Shown piece after piece: positions 46,105-64,000 of a stretch of 64,000 nt of DNA (position 1 is its first letter; every line of letters starts with the position of its first letter). The position numbers and the translations under genes were made by a program. The DNA is from Tethya wilhelma (lineage: Eukaryota > Porifera > Demospongiae > Tethyida > Tethyidae): the NCBI GenBank assembly GCA_964030475.1, contig CAXIPT010000007.1, positions 1,928,848 through 1,992,847 of the forward strand, in the 5' to 3' direction. The notes below the pieces were generated by a model. That model did no database searches and was not told the origin of the DNA. It saw only the letters and a list, made by a program, of their open reading frames with translations.

Positions 46105-46341
46105 TTACTCCCTACCCAGTCCCAACTCGGACATCCTTACAGAGCAGGTAGGCCACCTTCTGAGAGCACATGTGATGTGATTGTCTCAAAGCAGTGGTTG
46201 TTGTTCACATGAGTATGATGTTAGTATTGTGTTGCTACAAGCAATTATTGTTCATTTGTCTCTCCATGTGATAATGCAGGGTTTCATTTTGGTTGATCTA
46301 CCAGGAAGTACAGGTATCGTACAATCGTACAAATCGGGTAT

Positions 46342-46434
<93 letters not shown>

Positions 46435-46586
46435 AGGAGGTAGGACACGGTTGACCTTTGTGCAATAGTTCACCTAATGAGGTACCCTTGTTGCCACCAT
46501 TTTTAATTAGATTTGATCACGTGATCCAATCAAAAACGTGGGCGATGAGGGTACCTCGTTAGGTGAACTATTGCACAAAGGTCAAN

Positions 46587-46663
<77 letters not shown>

Positions 46664-48605
46664 GTGTGCGTGTGTTATAGTTGCATGTCTCTTAAGTTGG
46701 GGGCATTCGATTTATAGTCACTTACTGGATGGGTGGAGGTGACAATGGAGTAGCTAGGGGATACAGGGAGTCAATAGCTATAGTTGCATGCCCTTCAGTT
46801 AGCTGATAAAAACTTAGATGCTAGGTAGGCAATGGCAAACTAGTGTGTGTGTGTGTGTCTTTTGTAGTCCTTTTGTCCCTTTGTGTGAATCTTGAACCAA
46901 CAATGAAGAGTAGTGTCAGTGGAAGTGGTTTTGTCCCTATCTAAGCTTCAATGGTCAAACTGTGTACCTAGTGACTGGCTGGGTTTTGTGATAAGAGATC
47001 TACTCTATCACCATGGTTACCTTTGAAGTTGGGGGCAATTGGCTCCTTGGTTTAAAGGAGATTCAATTTTCAGTCTATGAATATATTTATTTCTATAAGT
47101 GAAAGGTCAAAGGGGAGCCTGGGGACAGTGCTATCATTAATTCATTGTCTTTTCATCCTGTTTTTTTTTTTTTTTGTTTTTTTTTTTTTAATCTTATCTT
47201 TTCTTTTTTTCTGTGGTAAAGGTTCAATGCGTCGTTACTCCTCAGCTAGCAGCACCTCGCCCGGTGGCCATTATTCCTCACCCTCGGCTGCCAGTCCTGT
47301 AGCTAGCTACGGCAGTCACGGTCGATCGAGTTCCCTTCATCGCTACACCAGTTTAACCACTCCCTTCTACCCGGCTCCTCTCCGAGCTCAGCACAACATT
47401 CCTCTCACTTCTGCCAACACCGGTGCCGGTTCCAATGGGAGCACACCCACAGGTACACCCAATTCGCGAACAACTCTCTCCCGTTCCAACTCGGCCCGAT
47501 TGAGATCCGATGCCTCGCTGGGTCGCTCTCCCCCTCTCCCCTTTGGCCGGCTCATCCAGTACCCGCCGACTGCTCTGTTCGGCAATTCACCGTCGTCTTC
47601 CAGCCCGCATTCCAGTTCACCGTACTTTCGTCGGAAATCGGACTCCCCCTCTCCTCATCCCACACCCCCGTCTCTCCCCTCCCCTATGGGAATGACCCCT
47701 CGGCAGATGGGGACGGCAAGCGGAGGTAGCGGGGGAATGAGGTACGCTCACTCGTCCCACGGGAGTGCACCAAAACTAAGTTCACTCACCGAAGAAGAGG
47801 CGAAACAAAAAAGCAAAAATCACAGCACTAAGATGTACGAAAGGACATCTTCTAGCAACAGAAGAAGGTCGGCTGGCGAAGACTTTATCGCGGTGAGTAG
47901 CATCCTTCACTCTGACGATGAGAGGGACAATGGTGATGAAGAAGACGAGGAAAATTTCCCTCTCAGTTTGACAATGTCCCTCACTTCCAGTCAATCTACC
48001 GATCAAGACGAACACGACACGACCGTCACGTCCCCTCTACCGGCTCAAACCGGTTTGTCCGGTAAAACGAGTACCGATTGCAAAGTGAAGCGAACTTCTT
48101 CGTTCACTCGCCACGATCTGAGATTGAGTCAGGAACTGGCCGAGATCAATAAACGGGCTACAAGCCTGAGCGCACACGGCGATCCTTTGGATCCGAGCAC
48201 ACCTACAGAGAAAATGGCGTACGATCTTCAAATTTCTCCTTCTTCGGGTATAGTCACTTTCAAACCACCTTTTACGTTTTCTACTCCTTCCTCGGTCGAA
48301 CGTGACTCACCCATACGGCAAAGTGGGCGACGCTCCTCAGAATTGAGACAAACCAGGCCTGCCGACATGACTGCCGATGGTGGCCGTCGGGAAGAAGACA
48401 GTGTGTGTTTGGCTCCGTTGAATCAGAGTTTGGTCCTTGCAAAGGAGCTCTTGGCAATGGCAAAGGCTCGCCAAGGACCTATCATGTTGATGTCAGCATC
48501 TACGGACCTGGTAAGTAACCTTATTAGCAAAACATTCTCCTAGCTCCCCCCAAACCCCCTCAATCATGTGTGTTACAATGTGAAATTTTGACCAATGTTT
48601 CATGC

Positions 48606-48668
<63 letters not shown>

Positions 48669-49850
48669 AATGCAGAGTGACTCTGGTATTGCTACTAGGG
48701 TTCAGAGATGGTCTGAACAGATGGTGCTCTATGCAAAGAGTGTGTCTGTGTTGGAGTCTGGACTGAGACAGTACGAAATCAAGCTAGCTGCAAACAACAT
48801 CGATCCTTCTCAGATCTTGAAAAATGGTACGCACAGTCATTTTTATTCTCCCCCCAAAAATGCCATTCTGTTTGAAGCAGGTGGTTTCTCTAGAATAAAA
48901 TTATATATTGTGTCGTTTTTTGTTTGTTTTTTCCTTTCGATTTCCCCCCTTTCTCTAAAGCTGAAGCAGAGGTTCGACAGATGTTGCAGACATGCATTGA
49001 TGAAGCTAAGCAGGTTCGTGAACAGGAGCACATCTTTCTCAGAGAAGAAAGAACAGCAAAAGTAAGCCATCATTTCAAATGTACAGTATATATACATACA
49101 TGTTGACCTGAGATACATATCCCAATATCGAGTGTTCTTTTTACAACTTCCTTTTTTTTTTCTTGAAAAATCGCTTTGTTTTATGTTTTTGTTGACTGTT
49201 TTTCATTTTTTTTGTTGACTTACGTTAACTTTTCTCCTTTCTTTTGTGATTTCCCTAGATGAGATTAATGTCAGCGGAGAAGCTACTTTATCTTGAAGCA
49301 TTGGACATGGTAATTGAAGTTACTTGAAGCTGCTATAATTCATTATGCTATGTTTTGTTTGTTTGCTTTTGAATATGTGTTGTGTGCACATGCACATGAA
49401 AGTATATAAAAGCTGTGTGTGTGTTTTTTTTAAGGATAGAATGTCTATATACACAAAAGGTTGATTCACTTTTGTATGCTTGTATTCCATTGCAGTGTAA
49501 GGTGGCCGTTTTAAACGAACTGTCAGGTGAAGCAAAAGAGGTGGGTATTAATTAGAACCCATACCCCTAACTATTAATATATATCATTTTATTCTCACTC
49601 CTTCTCTAGTGTATTAAGAAGTACAGACGAGCAAAACTCATCTTCCACTACCTACTGATGGAAGCACAGACACAAAAAGACAAAGCTATCCTCCATAAAT
49701 GTATGTACATCCACCTCGTGCATGAATCGATCATGGTGTATTAATGGCTCAAATTCTGGGCAAGTTTTTAAAATAGTTTTGGGGATGTAAGCAACCTGTA
49801 GCTCACGAAATATAAAGAAACTCCTTATACATGTGTGTCGATGTTAATGT

Positions 49851-49916
<66 letters not shown>

Positions 49917-49979
49917 GACCTCCAGTCAGTTCAATCAAGGATTCATCATCTCTCTCAATCAGCAGCTGCAAGTGTTTAG
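40058..49979 (+). CDS. ULK1/2: ULK1/2 (ATG1) autophagy-initiating kinase
   Basis: Twenty-one exons from 40058-40147, 41434-41517, 42402-42513, 42624-42674, 43031-43165, 43410-43483, 44130-44231, 44573-44628, 44761-44843, 44933-44986, 45265-45374, 45832-45913, 46104-46147, 46280-46313, 47222-48510, 48676-48826, 48961-49061, 49259-49309, 49496-49540, 49610-49700 and 49918-49979: 2901 nt, 966 residues, all phases fit. N-terminal kinase: GHGAFALVF loop, Lys35 (VAIK), catalytic HRDIKPQN (126-133), DFG (159-161), APE. A Ser/Pro-rich linker (one 1289-nt exon) follows, then an EAT/MIT-like helical C-terminus (YHKxL-type repeats) for ATG13/FIP200 binding. Residues 361-364 (FILV) sit where the human ULK1 LIR is and form a candidate ATG8-binding motif, encoded on a 34-nt exon. 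Confidence 0.96.
40878..41410. repeat. (CA)n microsatellite with 420-N gap
   Basis: CA repeats on both sides of the gap 40920-41339. It lies in the first ULK intron, 24 bp before the acceptor of exon 2. Confidence 0.95.
41846..41946. repeat. Two-copy tandem repeat in a ULK intron
   Basis: cacattcacctc.gagaagtagacttgctttgttgc occurs at 41846 and 41910 with one or two changes. Confidence 0.8.
43166..43213. repeat. (TG)n microsatellite forming a ULK donor
   Basis: The exon ends ctgg and the repeat gtgtgtgtg starts at once, so the donor is the first unit of the microsatellite. Confidence 0.92.
43791..43866. repeat. Hairpin element, agcctc..cccaggcc arms
   Basis: Left arm tagcctcgtacccaggcc, right arm ggcctgggtagaggcta. 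Similar hairpins lie at 58282-58351 and 63048-63084. Confidence 0.75.
44260..44475. mobile_element. TA-flanked MITE, ccgtaaacgtggaaatatt family
   Basis: Ends ccgtaaacgtggaaatatt and caatattttcacatttatgg are inverted; ta flanks both. Interior rich in ggcgattt/gccaaattt. ULK intron. Same family at 52283-52502. Confidence 0.85.
45440..45550 (-). mobile_element. Degenerate tRNA-derived SINE fragment
   Basis: Minus strand gggttcgaatcctggctagatct (B box plus body), with a decayed A-box half. ULK intron. Confidence 0.6.
46036..46102. repeat. (CA)n microsatellite ending in a ULK acceptor
   Basis: The tract runs into cacacag|attactcc, so the acceptor AG ends the repeat. Confidence 0.92.
46345..46676. 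repeat. Two (TG)n tracts around a palindromic MITE
   Basis: TG repeats at 46345-46432 and 46587-46676 flank the element 46451-46585. An isolated N at 46586 marks a contig join, so the true length is unknown. Confidence 0.9.
46451..46585. mobile_element. Palindromic MITE in a ULK intron
   Basis: Arms of about 37 bp: ttgacctttgtgcaatagtt at the left, aactattgcacaaaggtcaa at the right, continuing cacctaatgaggtaccc versus gggtacctcgttaggtg. Spacer holds gatcacgtgatc. Confidence 0.88.
48610..48664. repeat. (TC)n polypyrimidine tract before a ULK exon
   Basis: Lies 11 bp before aatgcag|, the acceptor of exon 48676. Confidence 0.9.
49857..49915. repeat. (TC)n polypyrimidine tract at the last ULK acceptor
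   Basis: Runs directly into tctccag|acctcc, the acceptor of the last coding exon. Confidence 0.92.
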
Positions 49980-51025
49980 CTATTAAACTACTTTACTCAG
50001 TCAGTGTACTCGTATTTGTGCAGAATTAATAGCTAGCGCCAACTTTTACTTTTATCTTGTAACTTTCACTTTTTTTTCCATTTTCAGTCAACAGTTCAGT
50101 CAGTCAGCTCATTCAAGTCATTTAGTTATTGCTAATTTTGCTCTAGCTCACTTAATACAACTATACCAGCTACAGTGTCACAGACTCACCTTCTCTGTGT
50201 GTGTGTGACTTGTTGTGTACTTGTATACTAGCTATGTGTTGTGTTGTGTGTTTTTTTTTTTTTTGTTTTTTTCTTTTCATGGCTGGCACATGATATATAG
50301 CATACATGTAGTCAACCTAGTAGTTGACATTGGTCAATGATGTATACGTGTATACATGTTACAAATGCTGCTAGCTTGGTTGTGATACTTATTATTGTGG
50401 TCTTTGCATGATTGTAATAATGTTTGCTTATTCAATTGCTATTAACTAAAAGGCTATAATAATTATTTTATTATAATAGTTGTCATAATAATTAGGCTAT
50501 ACTAATATTATTAATTTTACTACAAAATAAACAGCAACAAAGTTATTTATAGCATACATGAAAATTCATATGGTCTATATTAAATCTTTAGTCCTAAAGG
50601 CCCCCTCCCAATTAATGCCTGCTCAGGCAAATTGCAAAAAGGCCAAGCCACTCATGCAGTTGCCTAACCTTGAGAACTAACATGACATTGTATCATTAAG
50701 TCTTATGGATTGACTCTGCATGTTTCATAATTATATATCGATCTGAGCTAGTGTAAGGAAAAGTCTCTGACATTGTATAATGCTAGCTCAACATATCAAT
50801 GAATGTACGTTGATTGGCCGGAGTATAAAATTATTATACAATATTAAATTCTTATTAATTTTAATATGATTAGAAACAAATAAAAGAGAAAGCATCTTAT
50901 GCATAATAATTCCTTATAGACTGATCGACAATGACAGTGTTGCTATGACATCTCCATGCAGCATGCATGTGCATATATTACGTGGTAGGTAACGTACGTA
51001 TTCGTGTGCATATTACAATTCCAAG
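49980..51025. other. Convergent 3' region ULK / INO80E
   Basis: About 1 kb, AT-rich, with poly-T runs (50252-50272) and AATAAA-like signals (50526). No coding region or recognisable element. Confidence 0.55.
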
Positions 51026-54000
51026 TTATAAAGTCGAGTTACTATCCACAGTGCTGTTATTGTTACTATTGGCAACAGTAGAAGGTGCAGAGGACAAATC
51101 TTGAAGTGGTGTAGAAGTAGAAGAAGAAGATGGAGGAGGAGGCAGAAGCCTTGGGCTCACAATTTGAAAGGCGCTCTTTGGTTTATTGAGAGAGGAGAAC
51201 GGGAGGGCAGACGTGGGAGAGGAGAGGGACGGGGCAATCGGCATGAGACCCGACGACGTAGGCGATATCATTTTTTCTCCTGCGGGGGATTTTGTCCAGG
51301 AGAAGCTGCTCATCTGGTGCACCCCCCCGACACTCGGTGAGGTAGGGGAGAGGAGGGGAGGGGGTGTGGCCATACTGGGCAACATTGTGGGCGGGACCAC
51401 CTTCACCGGTGACAATATAGCCTTAGGCTTTGGTAACTGATCGGCATTTTTAGCCGTCGAGACGATGGGCACTGGTCCCCCCGTGTCCATCGGATCATCG
51501 GCGGAACTGCTGCTCGATTCGCTGCCCGAATCTTCAGAATCACTGCTACTAGAACTGCTCGAACTGCCCGTCGATGAGCTCGACACTATGTCGGCAGCAC
51601 CTAGACCGGTGGTCGAGACATTGCCTCTGACCGCCGGAGGAAGAGGGGGTAGAAGTAACGGTTGTGCCTTGACCTGAACGGTGTTTTGGTTTTGAGCCAC
51701 AACCATCAGCGTCAATGGTGCTGGTGAGTCCTCTTTGTTCAGTTTTGTCTCAATGGTACGTGTGGTTACCGAAGGAGCCGCCGAAAATGAGCCTAGTTTA
51801 ACACGAGGGAGAGAGACTATCATACTGTGAGCTTTGGGGAGACTGTTCTCTTGTTTTGTCTCCGCTTGAGAACGCTGCGTCACTTGCGAGTCTCTCGTCC
51901 GAGCAACAGTTTTTGCGATCTTAGTGACGGCACCGCTCGAAACCTTGCTCTTTGATTGTCTCTTTGTACCTGCCTTTGTGGACTTGGTAACGGTTGGCAG
52001 CGCCTCAGATACAGAGTTGATAATGGCTGTGGCTTTTGCGATGCCGTGTTTGGTGAGTTCGTTGGGTTTCATGGCCGTGCTGGAGGAGGTAACCGAAGAG
52101 GGAGTACCAGTGGACTTGATGGTTGCCATGGGTACCGGTGTAGGTTGCTGTGGAGTAATATGGGGGGAAGGAAAATGGAATTTTAGACATAAAGTTGGTG
52201 AGATTTTAGACATTTGTATGTTCTAGCTCTTTCACTTAAAAAAATAATGTTCTCACATAATTACATACTGTAGTTTGACATACCGTAAACGTGGAAATAT
52301 TGGCGGGCATTTAATTTGGCGATTTTGCTCAGCCCGCTTCCCACAAAAATATTGGTGGTTTTAAATTTGGCGTTTTCCTCCCTTGCGCATTAATGTATTG
52401 CAATAGAGCGAAAAACAGTTTACACGCATTTAATTTGGCGGTTTTTATGCCGACCGCCAAACCGCCAAATTTAATGTACAGCCAATATTTCCATGTTTAC
52501 GGTATTTTCACAATGAAACTTGCATGTTTATGATTTTCATACTTACGGAAGCGATGCAATATATTGGTAATGGGTCATTAAAATTTCGCACACAGTGATG
52601 TGTACGAAAATTTCCCCAATGCAAATATTATGGTATATGTACACTCTTGCATGTAAAATAAATGCCAGATGTAGGAAGCAAAACTGCTATAAATATTCTT
52701 AGCATCCAAAAAGAACATCTCAGTGAACTGATTCTCAATTTAAAGCCACTAGAAATCGGTAGGAAAACCTCCATTTTTATCTCTGCCAGGTACAAACATA
52801 CTAATGGATTGGCTTGCAAAAGCTTCATTATGCCTATACAGAGTGGTTGTAATTATTTCACCTCTCTATGGCAACATGCATATAAGTAATATTATGGAGA
52901 TACGGACACTACGATCAAAATATAACACTCTATTGGTTTGAATTTGGTGATGCTGCATGACCACTCTATAAAACTTGTCATTTTTTGCCTCAAAAAGCTG
53001 AACAGATGCAATTTTAAGCCACTTGTTTTTATCTGGCTCCACTTATAATCTGTGTCACTTTATTTACAAAATACTTCCAGCTATTGATAAAGTCACTTGC
53101 AACCACTTAGTAGAATACTGAGTTAGGAACAGGTTATGAGTATAGAGCTGGTGCGATTATGTTATAAAAAAATGGAAGTATTTTGTGAAGTGATACTGGA
53201 AATAGTTAGTTTTCGTCATATAAACAGGAAGTAAACGACAGCTGCCCATTTCTTCGTATCACTCCCGTACATTTGCCATACGGAAGTGATTTACTTAACA
53301 CCCACTGTCTGTATAGAGCAGGTGCAATCAACGTCATCAAAACNTGGCTGTGGCTTTTGCGATGCCGTGTTTGGTGAGTTCGTTGGGTTTCATGGCCGTG
53401 CTGGAGGAGGTGACCGAAGAGGGAGTGCCAGTGGACTTGATGGTTGCCATGGGTACCGGTGTAGGTTGCTGTGGAGTAATATGGGGGAAGGAAAATGGAA
53501 TTTTAGACATAAAGTTGGTGAGATTTTAGACATTTGTATGTTCTAGCTCTTTCACTGTTCTCACATAATTACATACTGTAGTTTGACATACCGTAAACGT
53601 GGAAATATTGGCGGGCATTTAATTTGGCGATTTTGCTCAGCCCGCTTCCCACAAAAATATTGGTGGTTTTAAATTTGGCGTTTTCCTCCCTTGCGCATTA
53701 ATGTATTGCAATAGAGCGAAAAACAGTTTACACGCATTTAATTTGGCGGTTTTTATGCCGACCGCCAAACTGCCAAATTTAATGTACCGCCAATATTTCC
53801 ATGTTTACGGTATTTTCACAATGAAACTTGTATGTTTATGATTTTCATACTTACAGAAGCGATGCAATATATTGGTAATGGGTCATTAAAATTTCGCACA
53901 CAGTGATGTGTACGAAAATTTCCCCAATGCAAATATTATGGTATATGTACACTCTTGCATGTAAAATAAATGCCAGATGTAGGAAGCAAAACTGCTATAA

Positions 54001-55568
54001 ATATTCTTAGCATCCAAAAAGAACATCTCAGTGAACTGATTCTCAATTTAAAGCCACTAGAAATCGGTAGGAAAACCTCCATTTTTATCTCTGCCAGGTA
54101 CAAACATACTAATGGATTGGCTTGCAAAAGCTCCATTATGCCTAGAGAGTGGTTGTAATTATATCACCTCTCTATGGCAACATGTAAAGTAATATTATGG
54201 AGATATGGACACTACGATCAAAATATAATACTCTATTGGTTTGAATTTGGTGATGCTGCATGACCACTCTATAAAACTGTCATTTTTGCCACAAAAAGCT
54301 GAACAGATGCAATTTTAAGCCACTTGTTTTTATCTGGCTCCACTATATAATCTGTGTCACTTTATTTACAAAATACTTCCAGCTATTGATAAAGTCACTT
54401 GCAACCATTCAATAGGATACTGAGTTAGGAACAGGTTATGAGTATAGAGCTGGTGTGATTACGTCATAAAAACAACGGAAGTATTTTGTGAAGTGATACT
54501 GGAAATAGTTAGTTTTCGTCATATAAACAGGAAGTAAACGACAGCTGCCCATTTCTTCGTATCACTCCCGTACATTTGCCATACGGAAGTGATTTACTTA
54601 ACACCCACTGTCTGTATAGAGCAGGTGCAATCAACGTCATCAAAACCAGAAATGTTTTTTTTCTATAGCGATACTGTAGTTATTTTTTGCCATACGGAAG
54701 TAAATGACAGCTGCCCGTTTTTCTGTATAACTCCTGTACATTTGCCATATGGAAGAAAATGACAGCTGGCTGTTTCTCCGTATCACTCCTGTACATTTGC
54801 CATACGGAAGTGACCCACTCTATATGGTACACACCTTGGAGTGATGATCCATCGAAGTGTTCATCATCTCATCTTCGCTGGCAGAGTAGTCGGTGAGCTC
54901 ATCCTCGTCGTCGGTCAGCAAGATGGGCTGATAGCGCATCAGTTGGTCCAAGAGGACGCTAGAGAAGAAATTTGTATCATGCAAATAGATGAACTTGAAA
55001 CTGTAGTGAAATATCAACAGCTATATATCATTATTTTTTTCCCTGCAAAAAGTTTGGTAGTACTGATAAGCTTGATCTGGATATTGGCAAGTCCAACACC
55101 ATTTCTGTCTCTAGGTATAATTTTCGAAAGACCTGGGTTTGAATCCCAGCTAGATCTCAAGATTTTCCCCCCAATAAATTGTCTCTGTAGGCTACACAGG
55201 CTGATAAGCTCTGGTTGGATTATTGCAGGTCTAACATTATTTCTGTCTAAGTAAATTATATAAATTTGCATGTACACACCTCTTTTCAGTGGTCAGTTCA
55301 AGCAGCCTGCTTTGAGACTTCTGTAGCTCTGATTCAAAACACTCTCGTTCCTGAAGACGTAAGATAAGGTTTGATGACTGTGAGTCAAAAAAATGACGGC
55401 AACCCAGCACGCCAAAACACTCACATAAACCAGGCATTTGAGTCTCCCTTTCAGCTCCCTGTACTTCTGCTTGAACTGTGGACTAGACGTTTCCGTTTCA
55501 ACGGGACTAGGGTCTCCATTTTCGTTGGTCTTTTCCACGTCTGCGGCTCCCTCGACAGGCATCTTCAT
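51026..55568 (-). CDS. INO80E: INO80 complex subunit E
   Basis: Exons (minus) 55568-55425, 55350-55280, 54958-54835 and 52147-51026; 1461 nt, 486 residues, phases fit. The N-terminal coiled coil reads FKQKYRELKGRLKCLVY, then ERECFESELQKSQSRLLEL and SVLLDQLMRYQ, the signature of INO80E ([22 protein letters not shown] in human), a metazoan-specific subunit of the INO80 chromatin remodeller. An acidic stretch (TDDEDELTDYSASEDE) follows, as in human. The single large last exon is a low-complexity Ser/Pro/Thr region much longer than the human one (244 aa total), ending in Asn/Ser repeats. A partial second copy of the last exon's start (53345-53467) is an unmerged allele. TFPT is a weaker alternative. 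Confidence 0.85.
52283..52502. mobile_element. TA-flanked MITE, ccgtaaacgtggaaatatt family
   Basis: Inverted ends ccgtaaacgtggaaatatt and aatatttccatgtttacgg, ta on both sides. It is present in both alleles (also 53591-53810), so the insertion predates their split. INO80E intron. Confidence 0.9.
53345..54649. repeat. Second allele of 52024-53343
   Basis: Starts after the isolated N at 53344 with ggctgtggcttttgcg and follows 52024-53343 to catcaaaac with a few percent substitutions and small indels (1305 versus 1320 bp). Repeats the 5' part of the last INO80E exon and its intron. Best explained as two haplotypes placed in tandem. Confidence 0.88.
54540..54812. repeat. Tandem ~65-bp repeats in the INO80E intron
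   Basis: Three units of gacagctgccc.tttct.cgtatcactcc.gtacatttgccata.ggaag, diverged from each other. Confidence 0.8.
55100..55170 (+). mobile_element. tRNA-derived SINE fragment
   Basis: gacctgggtttgaatcccag and then ctagatctcaagattttccc match the B box and body of the copies at 27620 and 45440. The A-box half is missing. Confidence 0.55.
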
Positions 55569-55756
55569 AACCAGTTACGCTCACTGCAGGCCATTCAAAT
55601 TCAACTACACCCTTGCTTCCTATTTAAAGCGCACCACGACATGTGCCTTTAATTCAAATTAGTGCCCACTATCACTTGGCTTTCTTTGGCGCTCTCTGTT
55701 CCGAAGAAAATGCATGCAACTGGAGAAGATAGCAACTAAAAGAGACAGGTAGAAAT
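55569..55756. promoter_or_regulatory. Divergent promoter region INO80E / POLR3A
   Basis: Only 188 bp separate two divergent start codons, so both promoters must overlap here. No motif is assigned. Confidence 0.5.
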
Positions 55757-63610
<7,854 letters not shown>

Positions 63611-63611
63611 G

Positions 63612-63693
<82 letters not shown>
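63612..63693. repeat. (TG)n microsatellite at a POLR3A donor
   Basis: The exon ends atgag and gttgtgtgtg follows at once; the tract ends at the isolated N at 63694. Confidence 0.93.
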
Positions 63694-63694
63694 N

Positions 63695-63948
63695 GTCAGT
63701 CTCAGAGATTGTATTTCTCTCTCTCTCTCTCAGTGTTTCATTGACAGGCTAATCTCTCTCTATTGTGGTAGTCACACAATCACATTGCTTAAATGTTTTT
63801 GTTTTGTTTTTCGTTTGGTTTTCAGAGTAAATTTCCTTGCAAGGAGGAGTCCCCACTCTCTCCTTCTCAGCTGAGCTTCCTCAGTGAACAAGCTCTTTCT
63901 TCTCAGCTGTTCTCTTTATGTAACAAGGAGTTCAAGAAAGAAATGAGG

Positions 63949-63998
<50 letters not shown>

Positions 63999-64000
63999 GT
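63695..64000. repeat. Unmerged contig overlap, copy of 63358-63660
   Basis: Repeats the SINE tail, the intron end, exon 63489-63610 (here 63826-63947) and the start of the TG tract. It is the same locus placed twice, broken at the microsatellite. Confidence 0.93.

Noticed and set aside
47388..48463. Minus-strand ORFs opposite the large ULK exon
   Set aside because: Antisense frames of a Ser/Pro-rich exon that fits the ULK reading frame on both sides.
51101..52226. Plus-strand ORFs opposite the last INO80E exon
   Set aside because: Shadows of the low-complexity minus-strand exon, which has consistent phase with the upstream exons.

Overview
The window looks like a piece of an animal nuclear genome. 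It is AT-rich, intron-dense and gene-dense: short spliceosomal introns with GT..AG ends, neighbouring genes only 0.2-1 kb apart, and many microsatellites and small inverted-repeat transposons. The gene set is metazoan (TAO kinase, site-2 protease, VPS53, MIOX, ULK, INO80E, RPC1, an adhesion GPCR, an Ig-type receptor). A demosponge such as Amphimedon would fit; this is an inference from style, not a proof.

Layout, left to right: 3' end of a TAO kinase gene (+); a C22orf15/CXorf65-family gene (-); an intronless MBTPS2 (site-2 protease, +); a tandem gamma-glutamyltransferase (GGT) cluster (-) made of one copy without membrane anchor, a relic exon, a broken MBTPS2 3' fragment carrying a MITE, and a second GGT with anchor but a 4-nt frameshift; a single-pass Reeler-domain receptor with tyrosine motifs in its tail (-); a Reeler-domain adhesion GPCR (-) whose exons are scattered over three separate places; an Ig-superfamily receptor (+) head-to-head with it; VPS53 (+); MIOX (-); ULK1/2-type autophagy kinase (+); INO80E (-); and RPC1/POLR3A (+), running off the right edge.

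The scaffold is partly scrambled. Isolated Ns join contigs that overlap each other (22288-22391 = 30260-30363; 16572-18167 = 34210-35805; 19964-20062 = 22393-22491; 24006-24812 = 24814-25620; 52024-53343 ~ 53345-54649; 63358 on = 63695 on). As a result a 5.5-kb GPCR segment (30260-35805) and one exon of an SLC17 transporter sit inside VPS53, which lacks its central-to-late exons. When exons are followed in splice phase rather than in scaffold order, the GPCR gives one uninterrupted 957-residue frame.

Working connections: VPS53 (GARP/EARP tethering), ULK (autophagy start), MBTPS2 (membrane proteolysis), MIOX (inositol catabolism), INO80E (chromatin) and RPC1 (Pol III) are housekeeping genes in a compact gene-rich block, several as divergent pairs sharing a short promoter region (C22orf15-like/MBTPS2, GPCR/Ig receptor, MIOX/ULK, INO80E/POLR3A). 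The accessory part is the GGT and Reeler/Ig receptor region, 6-25 kb, where duplication, truncation and domain swapping are evident.
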